Origin: Arthrobacter koreensis
Lineage (GTDB): Bacteria; Actinomycetota; Actinomycetes; Actinomycetales; Micrococcaceae
Assembly (NCBI RefSeq): GCF_009193255.1
Contig: NZ_WACG01000008.1
Coordinates: 99,716 to 163,715 of the forward strand
DNA length: 64,000 nucleotides
Direction: 5' to 3'
A program made the translations under genes and the position numbers. Each line of letters starts with the position of its first letter. Within the stretch, counting starts at the first letter, position 1. Below the pieces are notes generated by a model. That model did no database searches. It saw only the letters and a list, made by a program, of their open reading frames with translations, and was not told where the DNA came from. Shown here in pieces: positions 44,872-53,402 of this stretch.

Positions 44872-46742
44872 GGCATCACCACCGGGGCGGACGGAGCTTT
44901 CAGACCGGTTTCCGCTTCGGCGTTGGCCAGCAGGTCCGCCAGTTCGCCGCCGCGGTTGAACAGCGGCAGTTCTTCCGGGCGGCCCTCGCCCAGCTGCCCG
45001 CGCAGCGCAGCGGTTGCACCGGCGTCGAGCTCTCCGTCTCCGGAGCAGACCACGCCGTAGGCCCGGGCGCCCTCAGGAGTCACCAGCCCCCGTCGAACTT
45101 CCTTGCACACCAGCTCCGGGTCCCGCTGCAGCGGGTCCCCCCAGCCGCCGCCGCCCCAGGTGACGAAGTGCAGGACGTCTCCCGGCGCCACGGACACATC
45201 GTGGACTTTGGAGGGCAGGACAACGGTGGAGCCGTCCGCCTTGTCGATCCATTTCCGGCCGCGGGCGCCGGGTTCCCCGCCGCGCACGCCCCAGGGGTAG
45301 GTGAGCCAGCGGTCGTCGTGGATGGCGATGGTTCCCGGTTCCAGGAAGCGGTAGGCGACGTCGACGCCGTTGCCTCCGCGGTGCAGCCCTGCGCCTCCGG
45401 TGTCCGGAATGGTTTCCCAGCGGTCGATCACCAGCGGGTAGTAGGACTCCAGGTACTCGCACGGGATGTTGGTGAAGGAGGGCCAGAGCGAGTGCCCGTC
45501 CGGTCCGTCGCCGACGGGGCGTCCCGGGATTCCGCCGAAACCGATCGAGTAGAGCTGGAACCATTCCCCGCTGCGGTCCCCGGAGCTGTAGTTCCCGGAG
45601 TACATGAAGTGCGGCGAGGAGGAGAACCCGGCTCCGTTGAGCAGGTCCGGGTTAGCCTGCCCCAGCAGCCCGCCGAAGAGGTCGAAGAGCCGGCCGATGC
45701 CGTGGTTGCGGCCGTTCAGGGCCGCCGGGTAGCGCGGTTTCCAGAAGGTATCCTCGGGGATTTCGACGTCCACCAGCGGATAGAAGCCGTCATTCCAGAG
45801 GATCTGCGGGTCCGCGACGGTGATCATGTAGATGCCGAAGAACATCCGGATCAGGTTTTCGTTGATGTAGTAATTGATCGGGCCCTGGGCCTGCGGGCTG
45901 CTGCCGGTCAGGTCGATAAGCACCTTGTCCCCGGTGCGGGTGATGGTCATCTTCAGTTCGTACGGGCCGAAGCCGCGCCCGTCGTCGTCGATGTAGTCGG
46001 TGAAGGAGAGCGGTTTGCCTTCCTCGAAGACCATTGAAAGCAGGGTCTTCATGGCGCGGTAGTTCCGGTCCAGCAGGGCGTTCAGCGCCGAGGTGTAGGT
46101 GTCCACTCCAAAGCGGGCGCACATTTCCTGTACCCGCCGGGAGGCGGTGCTGCAGGCGGCAACCAGCCCGTTCAGGTCTGCCCGGTTCCAGTCCGGCTTG
46201 CGGACCTGGTTCAGGATGATGCCCAGTGCCGTGTCATCCCGTTCTCCGCGCCGGTAGAGCTTGAACGGCGGGATCACCACGCCTTCCTCGAAGATGGTGC
46301 GCGCGTCGGTGGGCATGGACGCCGGTGTCTTGCCGCCGACGTCGGTCATGTGGCCGAACTGCGAGGCCCAGCCAACAATCCGGCCCTCGTAGAAGATGGG
46401 CATGACCACCAGCCAGTCATTGGCGTGGCTGATCGCCGCACCGCAGGAGTACGGGTCCGAGGTCATCAGGACGTCGCCCTCCTCGATCGTCCCGTGGAAG
46501 TTCTCCAGGAAGTCCGGAATGGAGAGGCCGAACTGGCCCACGATCATTTTGCCGCCGGGGTCCGCGATCAGCGGGAACTCGTCATGCTGCTCCCGGATCC
46601 CGGGGCTCAGGGCGGTCCGGAAGAGTGTCTCGTCCATCTCGTACCGGGCGCTGCGCAGCGCGTTTTCGATCAGGTCAAGGGTGACTACGTCCACGTCCAC
46701 CGCGCGCAGCGGCTCGGTGGCGGTTTCCACTAGCTGGGCCAT
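44868..46742 (-). CDS. hyuB: Hydantoinase B/oxoprolinase family subunit
   Basis: A 624-residue HyuB-type subunit (FPLIADPGGKMIVGQFGLSIPDFLENFHGTIEEGDVLMTSDPYSCGAAISHANDWLVVMP; YPAALNGRNHGIGRLFDLFGGL; VTWGGGGWGDPLQRDPELV). It partners with HyuA in ATP-dependent ring opening of hydantoin-like or pyroglutamate-like substrates. The start ATG 46742 is served by AAGGAG inside the last codons of hyuA; the genes are 6 bp apart. The C terminus overlaps the amidase gene by 4 bp. The three genes are one operon. Confidence 0.94.
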   Translation of the reverse strand: MAQLVETATEPLRAVDVDVVTLDLIENALRSARYEMDETLFRTALSPGIREQHDEFPLIADPGGKMIVGQFGLSIPDFLENFHGTIEEGDVLMTSDPYSCGAAISHANDWLVVMPIFYEGRIVGWASQFGHMTDVGGKTPASMPTDARTIFEEGVVIPPFKLYRRGERDDTALGIILNQVRKPDWNRADLNGLVAACSTASRRVQEMCARFGVDTYTSALNALLDRNYRAMKTLLSMVFEEGKPLSFTDYIDDDGRGFGPYELKMTITRTGDKVLIDLTGSSPQAQGPINYYINENLIRMFFGIYMITVADPQILWNDGFYPLVDVEIPEDTFWKPRYPAALNGRNHGIGRLFDLFGGLLGQANPDLLNGAGFSSSPHFMYSGNYSSGDRSGEWFQLYSIGFGGIPGRPVGDGPDGHSLWPSFTNIPCEYLESYYPLVIDRWETIPDTGGAGLHRGGNGVDVAYRFLEPGTIAIHDDRWLTYPWGVRGGEPGARGRKWIDKADGSTVVLPSKVHDVSVAPGDVLHFVTWGGGGWGDPLQRDPELVCKEVRRGLVTPEGARAYGVVCSGDGELDAGATAALRGQLGEGRPEELPLFNRGGELADLLANAEAETGLKAPSAPVVMP

Positions 46743-46748
46743 GGGGGG

Positions 46749-48821
46749 CTACTCCTTCGAATCTGCGGGGCGGATGAGCAGGCTGCCGTGCGGGTGCACG
46801 GTGGCGGCGTGGCCGGGCAGGACCAGCGTGGTGGAGTCCATTTCGGCAATGATGGCCGGGCCGGGCACAATGTTCCCGGCCAGCAGGCGGTTCCGGTCGT
46901 AGACCACGGCCCCAACCGTTTCTCCGTCCACGAAGAGGCTGGTCCGGGTACGTTCCGCAGCGGACGGGTCTTCTCCGCCGGATTCCAGGGTGATCGAGGC
47001 GACCTCAGGGTGTGGTCCGTTGACCGTGGCCCGGACCGTGACGAGTTCGTGCTCGTTGTCCAGCAGGAAGGAGAAGAGCCGTGAGTGCTCGGCGTCGAAC
47101 GCTGTCCGCAGGCCGGCGAACCCGGCACCTGCCCCTGCGGCGAAAGCCGCGTAGTCCAGCGGCACCGGGATCTCGAAGCCCTGGCCGTGGTAGCGGACGT
47201 CCGCCGAGTAGCCGACGGTGAGGTCCTCTTCCCCCAGTCCCGCGGCGAGCAGTGATTCGCGGGCGGTGGCGGCGAGCTCATCGAGCAGGCCGGCCAGCTC
47301 GGAGTCGGTGAAATCGCTGAACGGGCGCACCAGGGTGCGGGCCGCTTCATCCCGCAGGCTGGTGGTCGCGTCCCCGTAAGCGGAGAGCACTCCCGGGGAA
47401 GGCGGAATGATCACCGGCCATGCACCGGTGAGCTTGCCGAGCGCGTTGGCGTGCAGCGGACCGGCGCCGCCAAAGGCAACCAGTGCAAAGTCCCTGGGAT
47501 CAAACCCCTGCTGGGTGGACACCAGTTTCAATGCACCGAACATGTTCTCGTTGACGATGTGGACGATTCCTTCGGCGGCCCGCTGGACATCGTTCAGCCC
47601 AGTGGCATCGGCGATGGTTTTCACTGCTGCGGCCGCGGCCTCGGTGTCCAGGCCGATCTCGCCGCCGGCCAGCTCGGCGGGCAGGTAGCCCAGCACCACA
47701 TTCGCGTCCGTCACCGTGGGTTCAGTGCCGCCGCGCCCGTACGACGCCGGCCCGGGGGCGGCTCCGGCGGACTGCGGACCGACGCGCAGGGCCTGGGTCA
47801 GCGGCGGGACGTGGGCGATCGATCCGCCGCCTGCGCCCACGGTGCGCACGTCGACGGAGGTGGCACGGACGGTGAGGTCACCCACCGTGGTTTCGCGGCC
47901 GATCCGCGGCTGCAGGTTCTGCACCAGCGCTACGTCCGTGGAGGTCCCGCCCATGTCGAAGGTCAGGAAGTCGGTGTAGCCGGCCTGTTCGGCGGCCCAG
48001 GCGGCGCCGGTGACGCCGCCGGCCGGTCCGGAAAGCAGCAGGGAGACCGGGTTGTCGGCGGCAACTGCGCCGGAGACGAGTCCGCCGTCGCTGCGCAGGA
48101 TGGAGAGCTGGGCGTCCATGCCGGCGCCGGTGAGCTGCTCATCCAGGCTGCGGACGTACCCGGAGACCTGGCCCTGCACGTAGGCGTTGGCAACGGTGGT
48201 GATGGCGCGTTCGTATTCGCGCAGCTCCGGCAGCACCACGGAGGACCTGGAGACCGGAATGCCGGGCAGTTCCTCTGCTGCTATCCCGGCAATGCGTGCT
48301 TCGTGCTCGCCGTTGGCGTAGGCATTGATCAGGCAGATGCTCAGGGCTTCAACGCCATTGTTCCGCAGTTTGGCGAGCTGGCGGCGCACGTCGTCTTCAT
48401 CCAGTTCCGTCAGCACCTCCCCCGTAGTTGAGACGCGTTCGGTTACCTCGACGGTGTCCTCGAGGTCTGCCAGCGGCTCCGGCTTGGGCCAGATAATCCA
48501 GCCGGCCAGACCGCCGGGAACGAAGGACCGGGCAATCTGCAGCACCTGCCGGAAACCCCGGGTGGTTACCAGGCCAACCCGGGCGCCCTTCTGCTCCAGG
48601 ATCGCGTTGGTGGCAACTGTGGTTCCGTGCAGTACGTCCTTGACCTCGGAGGGATCAACACCGGCTGCCGCGCAGACCTGCTGGATCCCGTAGAGGACCC
48701 CCACGGACTGGTCCTGTGGGGTGGAGGACGTCTTGTAACGGTGGGTCTGGCCGGTGTCTTCATTCACCAGCAGTATGTCCGTGAATGTGCCGCCCACATC
48801 CACGCCTAGCCGAAACGCCAT
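46749..48821 (-). CDS. hyuA: Hydantoinase A/oxoprolinase family ATP-dependent subunit
   Basis: A 690-residue HyuA-type subunit with the actin-like ATPase phosphate motifs (MAFRLGVDVGGTFTDILL near the N terminus; FLTFDMGGTSTDVALVQN in the middle; VGAGGGSIAHVPPL). It hydrolyses ATP to activate the lactam of hydantoin, N-methylhydantoin or 5-oxoproline. The true start is ATG 48821 behind AAGGAG. It is the first gene of hyuA-hyuB-amidase, with a TTGACA-N17-TAGCCT promoter upstream and a GntR-type site just behind it. Substrate inferred from the amidase neighbour; acetone-carboxylase-type roles are less likely since the third subunit is missing. Confidence 0.94.
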   Translation of the reverse strand: MAFRLGVDVGGTFTDILLVNEDTGQTHRYKTSSTPQDQSVGVLYGIQQVCAAAGVDPSEVKDVLHGTTVATNAILEQKGARVGLVTTRGFRQVLQIARSFVPGGLAGWIIWPKPEPLADLEDTVEVTERVSTTGEVLTELDEDDVRRQLAKLRNNGVEALSICLINAYANGEHEARIAGIAAEELPGIPVSRSSVVLPELREYERAITTVANAYVQGQVSGYVRSLDEQLTGAGMDAQLSILRSDGGLVSGAVAADNPVSLLLSGPAGGVTGAAWAAEQAGYTDFLTFDMGGTSTDVALVQNLQPRIGRETTVGDLTVRATSVDVRTVGAGGGSIAHVPPLTQALRVGPQSAGAAPGPASYGRGGTEPTVTDANVVLGYLPAELAGGEIGLDTEAAAAAVKTIADATGLNDVQRAAEGIVHIVNENMFGALKLVSTQQGFDPRDFALVAFGGAGPLHANALGKLTGAWPVIIPPSPGVLSAYGDATTSLRDEAARTLVRPFSDFTDSELAGLLDELAATARESLLAAGLGEEDLTVGYSADVRYHGQGFEIPVPLDYAAFAAGAGAGFAGLRTAFDAEHSRLFSFLLDNEHELVTVRATVNGPHPEVASITLESGGEDPSAAERTRTSLFVDGETVGAVVYDRNRLLAGNIVPGPAIIAEMDSTTLVLPGHAATVHPHGSLLIRPADSKE

Positions 48822-48926
48822 CAGTTCTCCTTGGGGATGGTGCCGCGTCTCTCCGAGGGGAGATACGGCGGAGGGAATCCGAGCCGGGCAGTGCCCGAGT
48901 GTTAGGTGGGTCACATTCGTGGGATC

Positions 48927-48955
48927 AGGCTAGGTGTGCACACGGGTGCTGTCAA
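48927..48955 (-). promoter_or_regulatory. Predicted promoter of the hyuA-hyuB-amidase operon
   Basis: On the minus strand: TTGACA (48955-48950), a 17-bp spacer and TAGCCT (48932-48927). The GntR-like site TTGCATACAAC begins five bases upstream of the -35. Confidence 0.6.
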
Positions 48956-48959
48956 GGGA

Positions 48960-48970
48960 TTGCATACAAC
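48960..48970. promoter_or_regulatory. Candidate GntR/FCD operator, hyu side
   Basis: TTGCATACAAC; the complementary-strand form is repeated at 49022-49030 (GTTGTATGC), forming a pair of inverted sites about 60 bp apart in the divergent promoter region. Confidence 0.5.
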
Positions 48971-49021
48971 TGCTCTCATCGCTTTGAGCACGTCCTTGAC
49001 ATGCCCGGATGAGACTGCCAA

Positions 49022-49030
49022 GTTGTATGC
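49022..49030. promoter_or_regulatory. Candidate GntR/FCD operator, CoA-transferase side
   Basis: GTTGTATGC, followed by AG, is the inverted partner of the site at 48960-48970. It lies between a TTGACA (48996-49001) and the CoA-transferase start, so binding would block transcription rightward. Confidence 0.5.
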
Positions 49031-49066
49031 AGATTGCCCATTTGCTCAGCGACGAAGGAGTACTCC

Positions 49067-50275
49067 ATGGCAACAGAGACGCAGCCCGGGGGTCCGCTGG
49101 CGGGCCTTCGCGTCGTCGAAATGGGACAGCTGCTGGCGGGCCCTTTCTGCGGGCAGCTGCTCGGCGACCTGGGCGCGGATGTAGTGAAAATCGAAGATCC
49201 GGAACGTGGGGATCCGATGCGGCAATGGGGCCGCCAGCTGCCGCAGGGCGTTTCGCTGTGGTTTTCCGTGGTGGGCCGCAACAAACGTTCGGTGACGCTG
49301 AACCTTCGGGAAAAGGAGGGCCAGGACCTCGCGCGGAAGCTGATTTCAGAAGCCGACGTGGTCATCGAGAACTTCCGGCCCGGCACCATGGAACGCTGGG
49401 GAATGGGGTTCGAGGACCTGCGGCGGGAGAACCCTGGACTGATCATGGTCCGGGTGTCCGGCTTTGGGCAGGACGGGCCCTACTCCCAGCGTGCCGGCTA
49501 CGGCGCCATTGGCGAGGCCATGGGCGGGCTACGGTACGTGGTGGGCGACCCCTCAACGCCCCCGTCCCGGGTAGGCATCTCCATCGGCGACACGCTCGCT
49601 GCCATGTTTGCCACCATCGGTGCGTTAGCTGCCCTGCAGGAGCGGAACTCCTCCGGCCAGGGGCAGATCGTGGATTCGGCCATTTACGAGGCAGTCCTGG
49701 GAGTGATGGAATCCCTGGTTCCCGAGTGGCAGGTCACCGGCTACCAGCGCGAACGCACCGGTGCGGTCTTGCCCAACGTGGCCCCGAGCAATGTCTACCC
49801 CACCAGGGACGGACAGTGGCTGCTGATCGCCGCCAACCAGGACACCGTGTTTTCCCGCCTCGCCAAGGCCATGGGCGCTCCCGACCTGGCCGATGACCCC
49901 AGGTATGCAACGCACGGCGCCCGTGGTGAACGGCAGAGCGAACTCGATGACCTCATCGCCGGATTCACCTCGGGCCTCGATGCAGCGGACCTGGAGCCGC
50001 TGCTCGAAGAACACGGCGTGCCGTCCGGACGGATCTTCCGGCCCGTGGACATGTTTTCCGATCCGCAGTTCTCCGCCCGCGGCTCCATCACCCACGTGGA
50101 GCACCCGTCGCTTGGCCCCGTGTCCATGCAGAACGTGTTTCCGCGGCTGAGCCGCACCCGCGGCACCGTCCGCTGGCCCGGCCCGGAGCTGGGAGCGCAC
50201 ACGGAAGAAGTGCTTGCCGGCATCGGCATCAGCGGGGACCGGCTGCAGGACCTCCGCGCCCGGGGTGTGGCGTGA
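49067..50275 (+). CDS. CaiB/BaiF-family CoA-transferase (class III)
   Basis: A 402-residue class III CoA-transferase (PLAGLRVVEMGQLLAGPFCGQLLGDLGADVVKIEDPERGDPMR; NKRSVTLNLREKEGQDLARKL; LMVRVSGFGQDGPYSQRAGYGAIGEAMGG). It moves CoA from a donor thioester (often succinyl-CoA) to a carboxylic acid. Start ATG 49067 with AAGGAG seven bases upstream; the ORF opens earlier but without a ribosome binding site. It overlaps the HMG-CoA-lyase-like gene by 4 bp (GTGA), so the pair most likely activates an acid and then cleaves the CoA ester. Confidence 0.94.
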   Translation: MATETQPGGPLAGLRVVEMGQLLAGPFCGQLLGDLGADVVKIEDPERGDPMRQWGRQLPQGVSLWFSVVGRNKRSVTLNLREKEGQDLARKLISEADVVIENFRPGTMERWGMGFEDLRRENPGLIMVRVSGFGQDGPYSQRAGYGAIGEAMGGLRYVVGDPSTPPSRVGISIGDTLAAMFATIGALAALQERNSSGQGQIVDSAIYEAVLGVMESLVPEWQVTGYQRERTGAVLPNVAPSNVYPTRDGQWLLIAANQDTVFSRLAKAMGAPDLADDPRYATHGARGERQSELDDLIAGFTSGLDAADLEPLLEEHGVPSGRIFRPVDMFSDPQFSARGSITHVEHPSLGPVSMQNVFPRLSRTRGTVRWPGPELGAHTEEVLAGIGISGDRLQDLRARGVA

Positions 50276-51234
50276 GCCTGCCGGGACTCCCTGCATCGGT
50301 CCGGCTGGTGGAGGTTGGGCTCCGGGACGGGCTGCAGTCGGTCCCGAAGACTCTGCCTACCGCAGCAAAGGTTGAGCTGGTGCAGCTGCTCATCGACGCC
50401 GGGGTCCGGGAGATCGAGGCGGTCTCCTTCGCCCATCCGAAGGTGCTGCCGCAGCTCGCCGATGCCGCTGACGTCATGGCGGCGGTTCCCCGGGTTCCTG
50501 GCATCCGCTACCGCGGTCTGGCCCCGAATTACCGGGGCGCCGAGCGCGCAGTGGACTGCGGACTGGATGAACTGGTGGTGGTTGTTTCGGCTGACGAGGA
50601 GGTCAGCCTGCGCAACCAGCGCCTTGCGGTGGACGAGGCGTTGGAAGGATTGAGGCGCATCGGGGAACTGACCCGGGCCGCGGGCCTGCGCCTGGTCACT
50701 GCCGTCGCCTGTTCCTTTTTCGCACCGGCACGCGGACCGGTGCCCCGTGAGGAACGACTGCGGGTGGTGGACGCCGCGGTGTCCGCCGGATCTGCCGGGA
50801 TCTATCTGGCCGGCACCTCCGGCCAGGAAGGCCCGGCCGAGTTCTATGACGGAATCCGGGAAGTCCGGGAGCTGTATCCGGGTCTGGAAGTGGGGGTCCA
50901 CCTGCATAACCGCAATGGCTTTGCCCCGGCGAACGCGCTGGCGGCGCTGCAGGCCGGAATTGACTGGATTGAAGGTTCCTTTGCGGGGCTGGGCGGGGAC
51001 CTGTGGTTCCCGGGTGACCCGTCGGTACTGGGCAACGCACCTTTCGAGGACCTGGTCCACCTCTGCGACAGCCTGGGCATCCACACCGGGGTAGACCTTG
51101 AACGCTACCTGCTGGCAGCCAACCGCATCGTGGAGCTCACCGGCCGCGCATCGGCGTCGTTCGTTTCCCGCGGCGGCACGCGCACCCAGCTGGCCGGGGC
51201 CCGCTGGCCGGAACCCGCCTCCGGCAAGGGATAA
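50272..51234 (+). CDS. HMG-CoA lyase-like (DRE-TIM) protein lacking the GGCP cysteine
   Basis: A 320-residue protein of the HMG-CoA lyase/DRE-TIM metallolyase group. VRLVEVGLRDGLQSVPKTLPTAAKVELVQLLIDAGVREIEAVSF matches the lyase N terminus, and GVHLHNRNGFAPANALAALQAGIDWIEGSFAGLGG carries the metal-binding HxH. Where classical HMG-CoA lyases have a catalytic Cys in GGCPYA, this protein has GGDLWFPG. It therefore probably cleaves another acyl-CoA with its own base arrangement. Upstream CoA-transferase and downstream GntR regulator form one operon. The start is GTG 50272. Confidence 0.88.
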   Translation: MSLPGLPASVRLVEVGLRDGLQSVPKTLPTAAKVELVQLLIDAGVREIEAVSFAHPKVLPQLADAADVMAAVPRVPGIRYRGLAPNYRGAERAVDCGLDELVVVVSADEEVSLRNQRLAVDEALEGLRRIGELTRAAGLRLVTAVACSFFAPARGPVPREERLRVVDAAVSAGSAGIYLAGTSGQEGPAEFYDGIREVRELYPGLEVGVHLHNRNGFAPANALAALQAGIDWIEGSFAGLGGDLWFPGDPSVLGNAPFEDLVHLCDSLGIHTGVDLERYLLAANRIVELTGRASASFVSRGGTRTQLAGARWPEPASGKG

Positions 51235-51244
51235 CGTAGACCGC

Positions 51245-51901
51245 ATGGACCACTCCCCCGCCGCTGAGCCAGCCGATGACAGCCCTTACGCCCGGCTGCG
51301 CGCCCTCATTGCCTCCGGCGACGTCGCGCCGGGCTCGTGGCTCCGCGAAGCTGCACTGGCCGAGCGGCTCGGGGTGTCCCGGACCCCGGTCCGCGAGGCA
51401 CTGAACCGGCTCGCAGCCGAGGGCATCGTGGAGATCAGCAAGAACAAGGGTGCCCAGGTGGTGTCCTTCACCCCTGAGGATGTTGCGGGCCTGTATGACG
51501 TGCGGGCCGGCTTTGAACCGCACGCCGCCCTGCTCGCCGTCCCCCGGCTCTCGGATGACGACGTCGACCGGCTGGAAGAGCTGAACGCGGCGATGGAGGC
51601 TGCCGCTGCGGAGGGCGACCTGCGGACCCTGGGCACACTGAACAATGAATTCCACGGCCTGTTCGTGGAACGCTGCGGCAACCGGCACTTCGAGGTGGCA
51701 TTGCAGACGCTGATGCGTCCGGCGGTGGTGGCACACACCTTCGGAAAATACAGTCCCGAAGCGCTGCGCCGCAGCATGCTCCACCACGCGGAGCTCGTGG
51801 CTGCTGCCCGGGCGCGCGACGGCGAGTGGGCAGAGGCCGTGATGCGGACCCATATCCTGGCGGCCCGCAACGCCGCGGGGGCCCGCCCTTCAGGCGGGTA
51901 G
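51245..51901 (+). CDS. GntR-family (FCD) transcriptional regulator of the hydantoinase/CoA-transferase cluster
   Basis: A 218-residue regulator with winged helix (GSWLREAALAERLGVSRTPVREALNRLAAEGIVEISKNKGAQV) and FCD domain (VRAGFEPHAALLAVPRLSDDDVDRLEELNAAMEAAAAEGDLRTLGTLNNEFHGLFVERCGNRHFEVAL). It follows the lyase-like gene by 10 bp from ATG 51245. It is the best candidate for binding the two sites between hyuA and the CoA-transferase gene. Confidence 0.92.
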   Translation: MDHSPAAEPADDSPYARLRALIASGDVAPGSWLREAALAERLGVSRTPVREALNRLAAEGIVEISKNKGAQVVSFTPEDVAGLYDVRAGFEPHAALLAVPRLSDDDVDRLEELNAAMEAAAAEGDLRTLGTLNNEFHGLFVERCGNRHFEVALQTLMRPAVVAHTFGKYSPEALRRSMLHHAELVAAARARDGEWAEAVMRTHILAARNAAGARPSGG

Positions 51902-51940
51902 CGTCTGTGCCGAGCACGGAAACGACGGTTAAAGACAGGT

Positions 51941-51995
51941 GCCGGCCCGGAGCCGGTGATTCCACCCCCATGGAAATCACCGGCTTCGGCCCGGC
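51941..51995 (+). terminator. Terminator-like hairpin after the GntR gene
   Basis: A long imperfect inverted repeat: GCCGGCCCGGAGCCGGTGA...TCACCGGCTTCGGCCCGGC with a loop around CCACCCCCATGG. It ends the CoA-transferase operon. The 254 bp between 51902 and the tRNA hold this and the tRNA terminator only. Confidence 0.65.
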
Positions 51996-52120
51996 GCTTG
52001 AGTCTGTGCGTTGTTCCTTCATGAGAATAGCGAACATTGCTCTTTGCCTACGCCGCTTTAGGACACAAATAGATATCAAACAGGTCAGCTGGCCGGTTTT
52101 GTTGGGCTGACACAGGAAAA

Positions 52121-52150
52121 CCCCTCCTGATCGGAAATGACCAGGAGGGG
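52121..52150 (-). terminator. Rho-independent terminator of tRNA-Thr
   Basis: On the minus strand, CCCCTCCTG...CAGGAGGGG with a 12-nt loop is followed by TTTT, immediately after the tRNA. Confidence 0.85.
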
Positions 52151-52155
52151 CTTCG

Positions 52156-52232
52156 TGGAGCCCCCTGCCGGATTCGAACCGGCGACCCCCTGTTTACAAG
52201 ACAGGTGCTCTGGCCAACTGAGCTAAGGAGGC
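52156..52232 (-). tRNA. tRNA-Thr(TGT)
   Basis: On the minus strand the cloverleaf is complete. The acceptor GCCTCCT pairs with AGGGGGC, the D arm is GCTCAGTTGG, the anticodon stem CCTGT/ACAGG encloses the loop CTTGTAA with anticodon TGT (reads ACA, Thr), and the T arm is GCCGGTTCGAATCCGGC. The discriminator is T and the 3' CCA is encoded. The end at 52156 includes the CCA. Confidence 0.97.
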
Positions 52233-52359
52233 GCGGGCCGTTGCCGGCCCCGCGGCGTCATACGTGCAGTACAACAGCGCTAGACAAGGTTAGCCCAGCA
52301 TGCCCGCCGGAACGAAACCAGCAGCGGTTCCGCTCCGGCGGGCAGCCGGACCCGGTGGA

Positions 52360-53238
52360 CTAGGAGGAGGCCTCAGCCTTGTTGGCGTCGATGGCGCTCT
52401 GAACCGTATCCACGAAGGAGTTCAGGTCCGCCTCGGCACCGTTGACGTAAACGGTCGGGGTTCCGGCAACGCCGGCTTCGCGTGCGAGGGCGTCGGAGTA
52501 CTTCACGTACGTGCGGAAACCGTCATTCTGGATGCAGTCCGCGGCGTCGGTAGCGCCAACGGACTCGGCCATGTCTGCGAGCGCGGCGTTGTTGATTTCA
52601 CCGGAGGCGTGCTGGGCGAAGATCGCCTTCATGAAGTCCCAGTAGGACTCGGGGTTGGTGTCAGCGACGCAGGCGGCAGCGTTCGCGCCGCGGGAGGAGT
52701 AGTTGGTCGGAGAGCCACTGTCCAGGAATGCCACCGTGCGGTATTCGAGGGTGACATCACCGGCGTCGAGCCAGGTCTTGACCTGGTCCGAGTAGGTGGA
52801 GGAGAAATCGGCGCAGTGGACACAGTTGATGTCCACGTATTCAACGATCTGAACCGGTTCTCCGGGTGCCGCGGCTTCCACTCCTGCCGGAACGGTATCG
52901 CCGGCCTCATTCGTGGTGGTCGCCTCCGGGAGGTTGTTCACGTCAACCTCACCGGTGTCCGCCGGTTCCAGTGATGTGGTGGAGGTCAGCGTGAACCCGC
53001 CGTTGACGTTGCCGGTGGCGGGAGCCGGTCCGGCGTCGGGGATCCCGCCGCGGACACTGTTGACGACAATCACAGCGACGATCACGATCACGGCGACGAT
53101 TCCAGCGACGATGCCCCAGCGGGTCAACAGCTTGTTGCGGCGCTCTTTCTTCAGCTGTGCCTCACGCAGGGCCCGTGCCTTTTCGCGGGCCGCGGCCTGG
53201 CGCTCGGCCTTGGTGACCTTGGGATTCCGGTCGGTCAT
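52360..53238 (-). CDS. Membrane-anchored DsbA-family thiol-disulfide oxidoreductase
   Basis: A 292-residue protein. The N terminus is very basic (KVTKAERQAAAREKARALREAQLKKERR, ~36 residues, cytoplasmic), followed by one transmembrane helix (VAGIVAVIVIVAVIVV), a linker, and a thioredoxin-fold DsbA domain with the active-site C139-V-H-C142 (DINCVHCADFSSTY) and cis-Pro region (EAGVAGTPTVYVNG). It catalyses disulfide formation or exchange in exported proteins. The start is ATG 53238. It is divergent from otsA. Two further cysteines (AAACVAD and AADCIQN) may form a structural disulfide. Confidence 0.93.
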   Translation of the reverse strand: MTDRNPKVTKAERQAAAREKARALREAQLKKERRNKLLTRWGIVAGIVAVIVIVAVIVVNSVRGGIPDAGPAPATGNVNGGFTLTSTTSLEPADTGEVDVNNLPEATTTNEAGDTVPAGVEAAAPGEPVQIVEYVDINCVHCADFSSTYSDQVKTWLDAGDVTLEYRTVAFLDSGSPTNYSSRGANAAACVADTNPESYWDFMKAIFAQHASGEINNAALADMAESVGATDAADCIQNDGFRTYVKYSDALAREAGVAGTPTVYVNGAEADLNSFVDTVQSAIDANKAEASS

Positions 53239-53402
53239 AGTTCCTTCTGTCTCTCAAACGGCCACCGTTGGGCGGCATCAGGTACACGGTCTTCAGGGAC
53301 AACGATAATCCCTGCACCTCACCGTCAACGCCCGGGGTGGGTACAAAGGTTCCCCTGTTGGATAGAGTGGCGAACAAAGAAGTCAACTGAGGAGTGCAAA
53401 AA

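Noticed and set aside
52156..52232. Integration (att) site of a genomic island at tRNA-Thr
   Set aside because: No integrase gene and no second copy of the tRNA 3' end were seen in the window.
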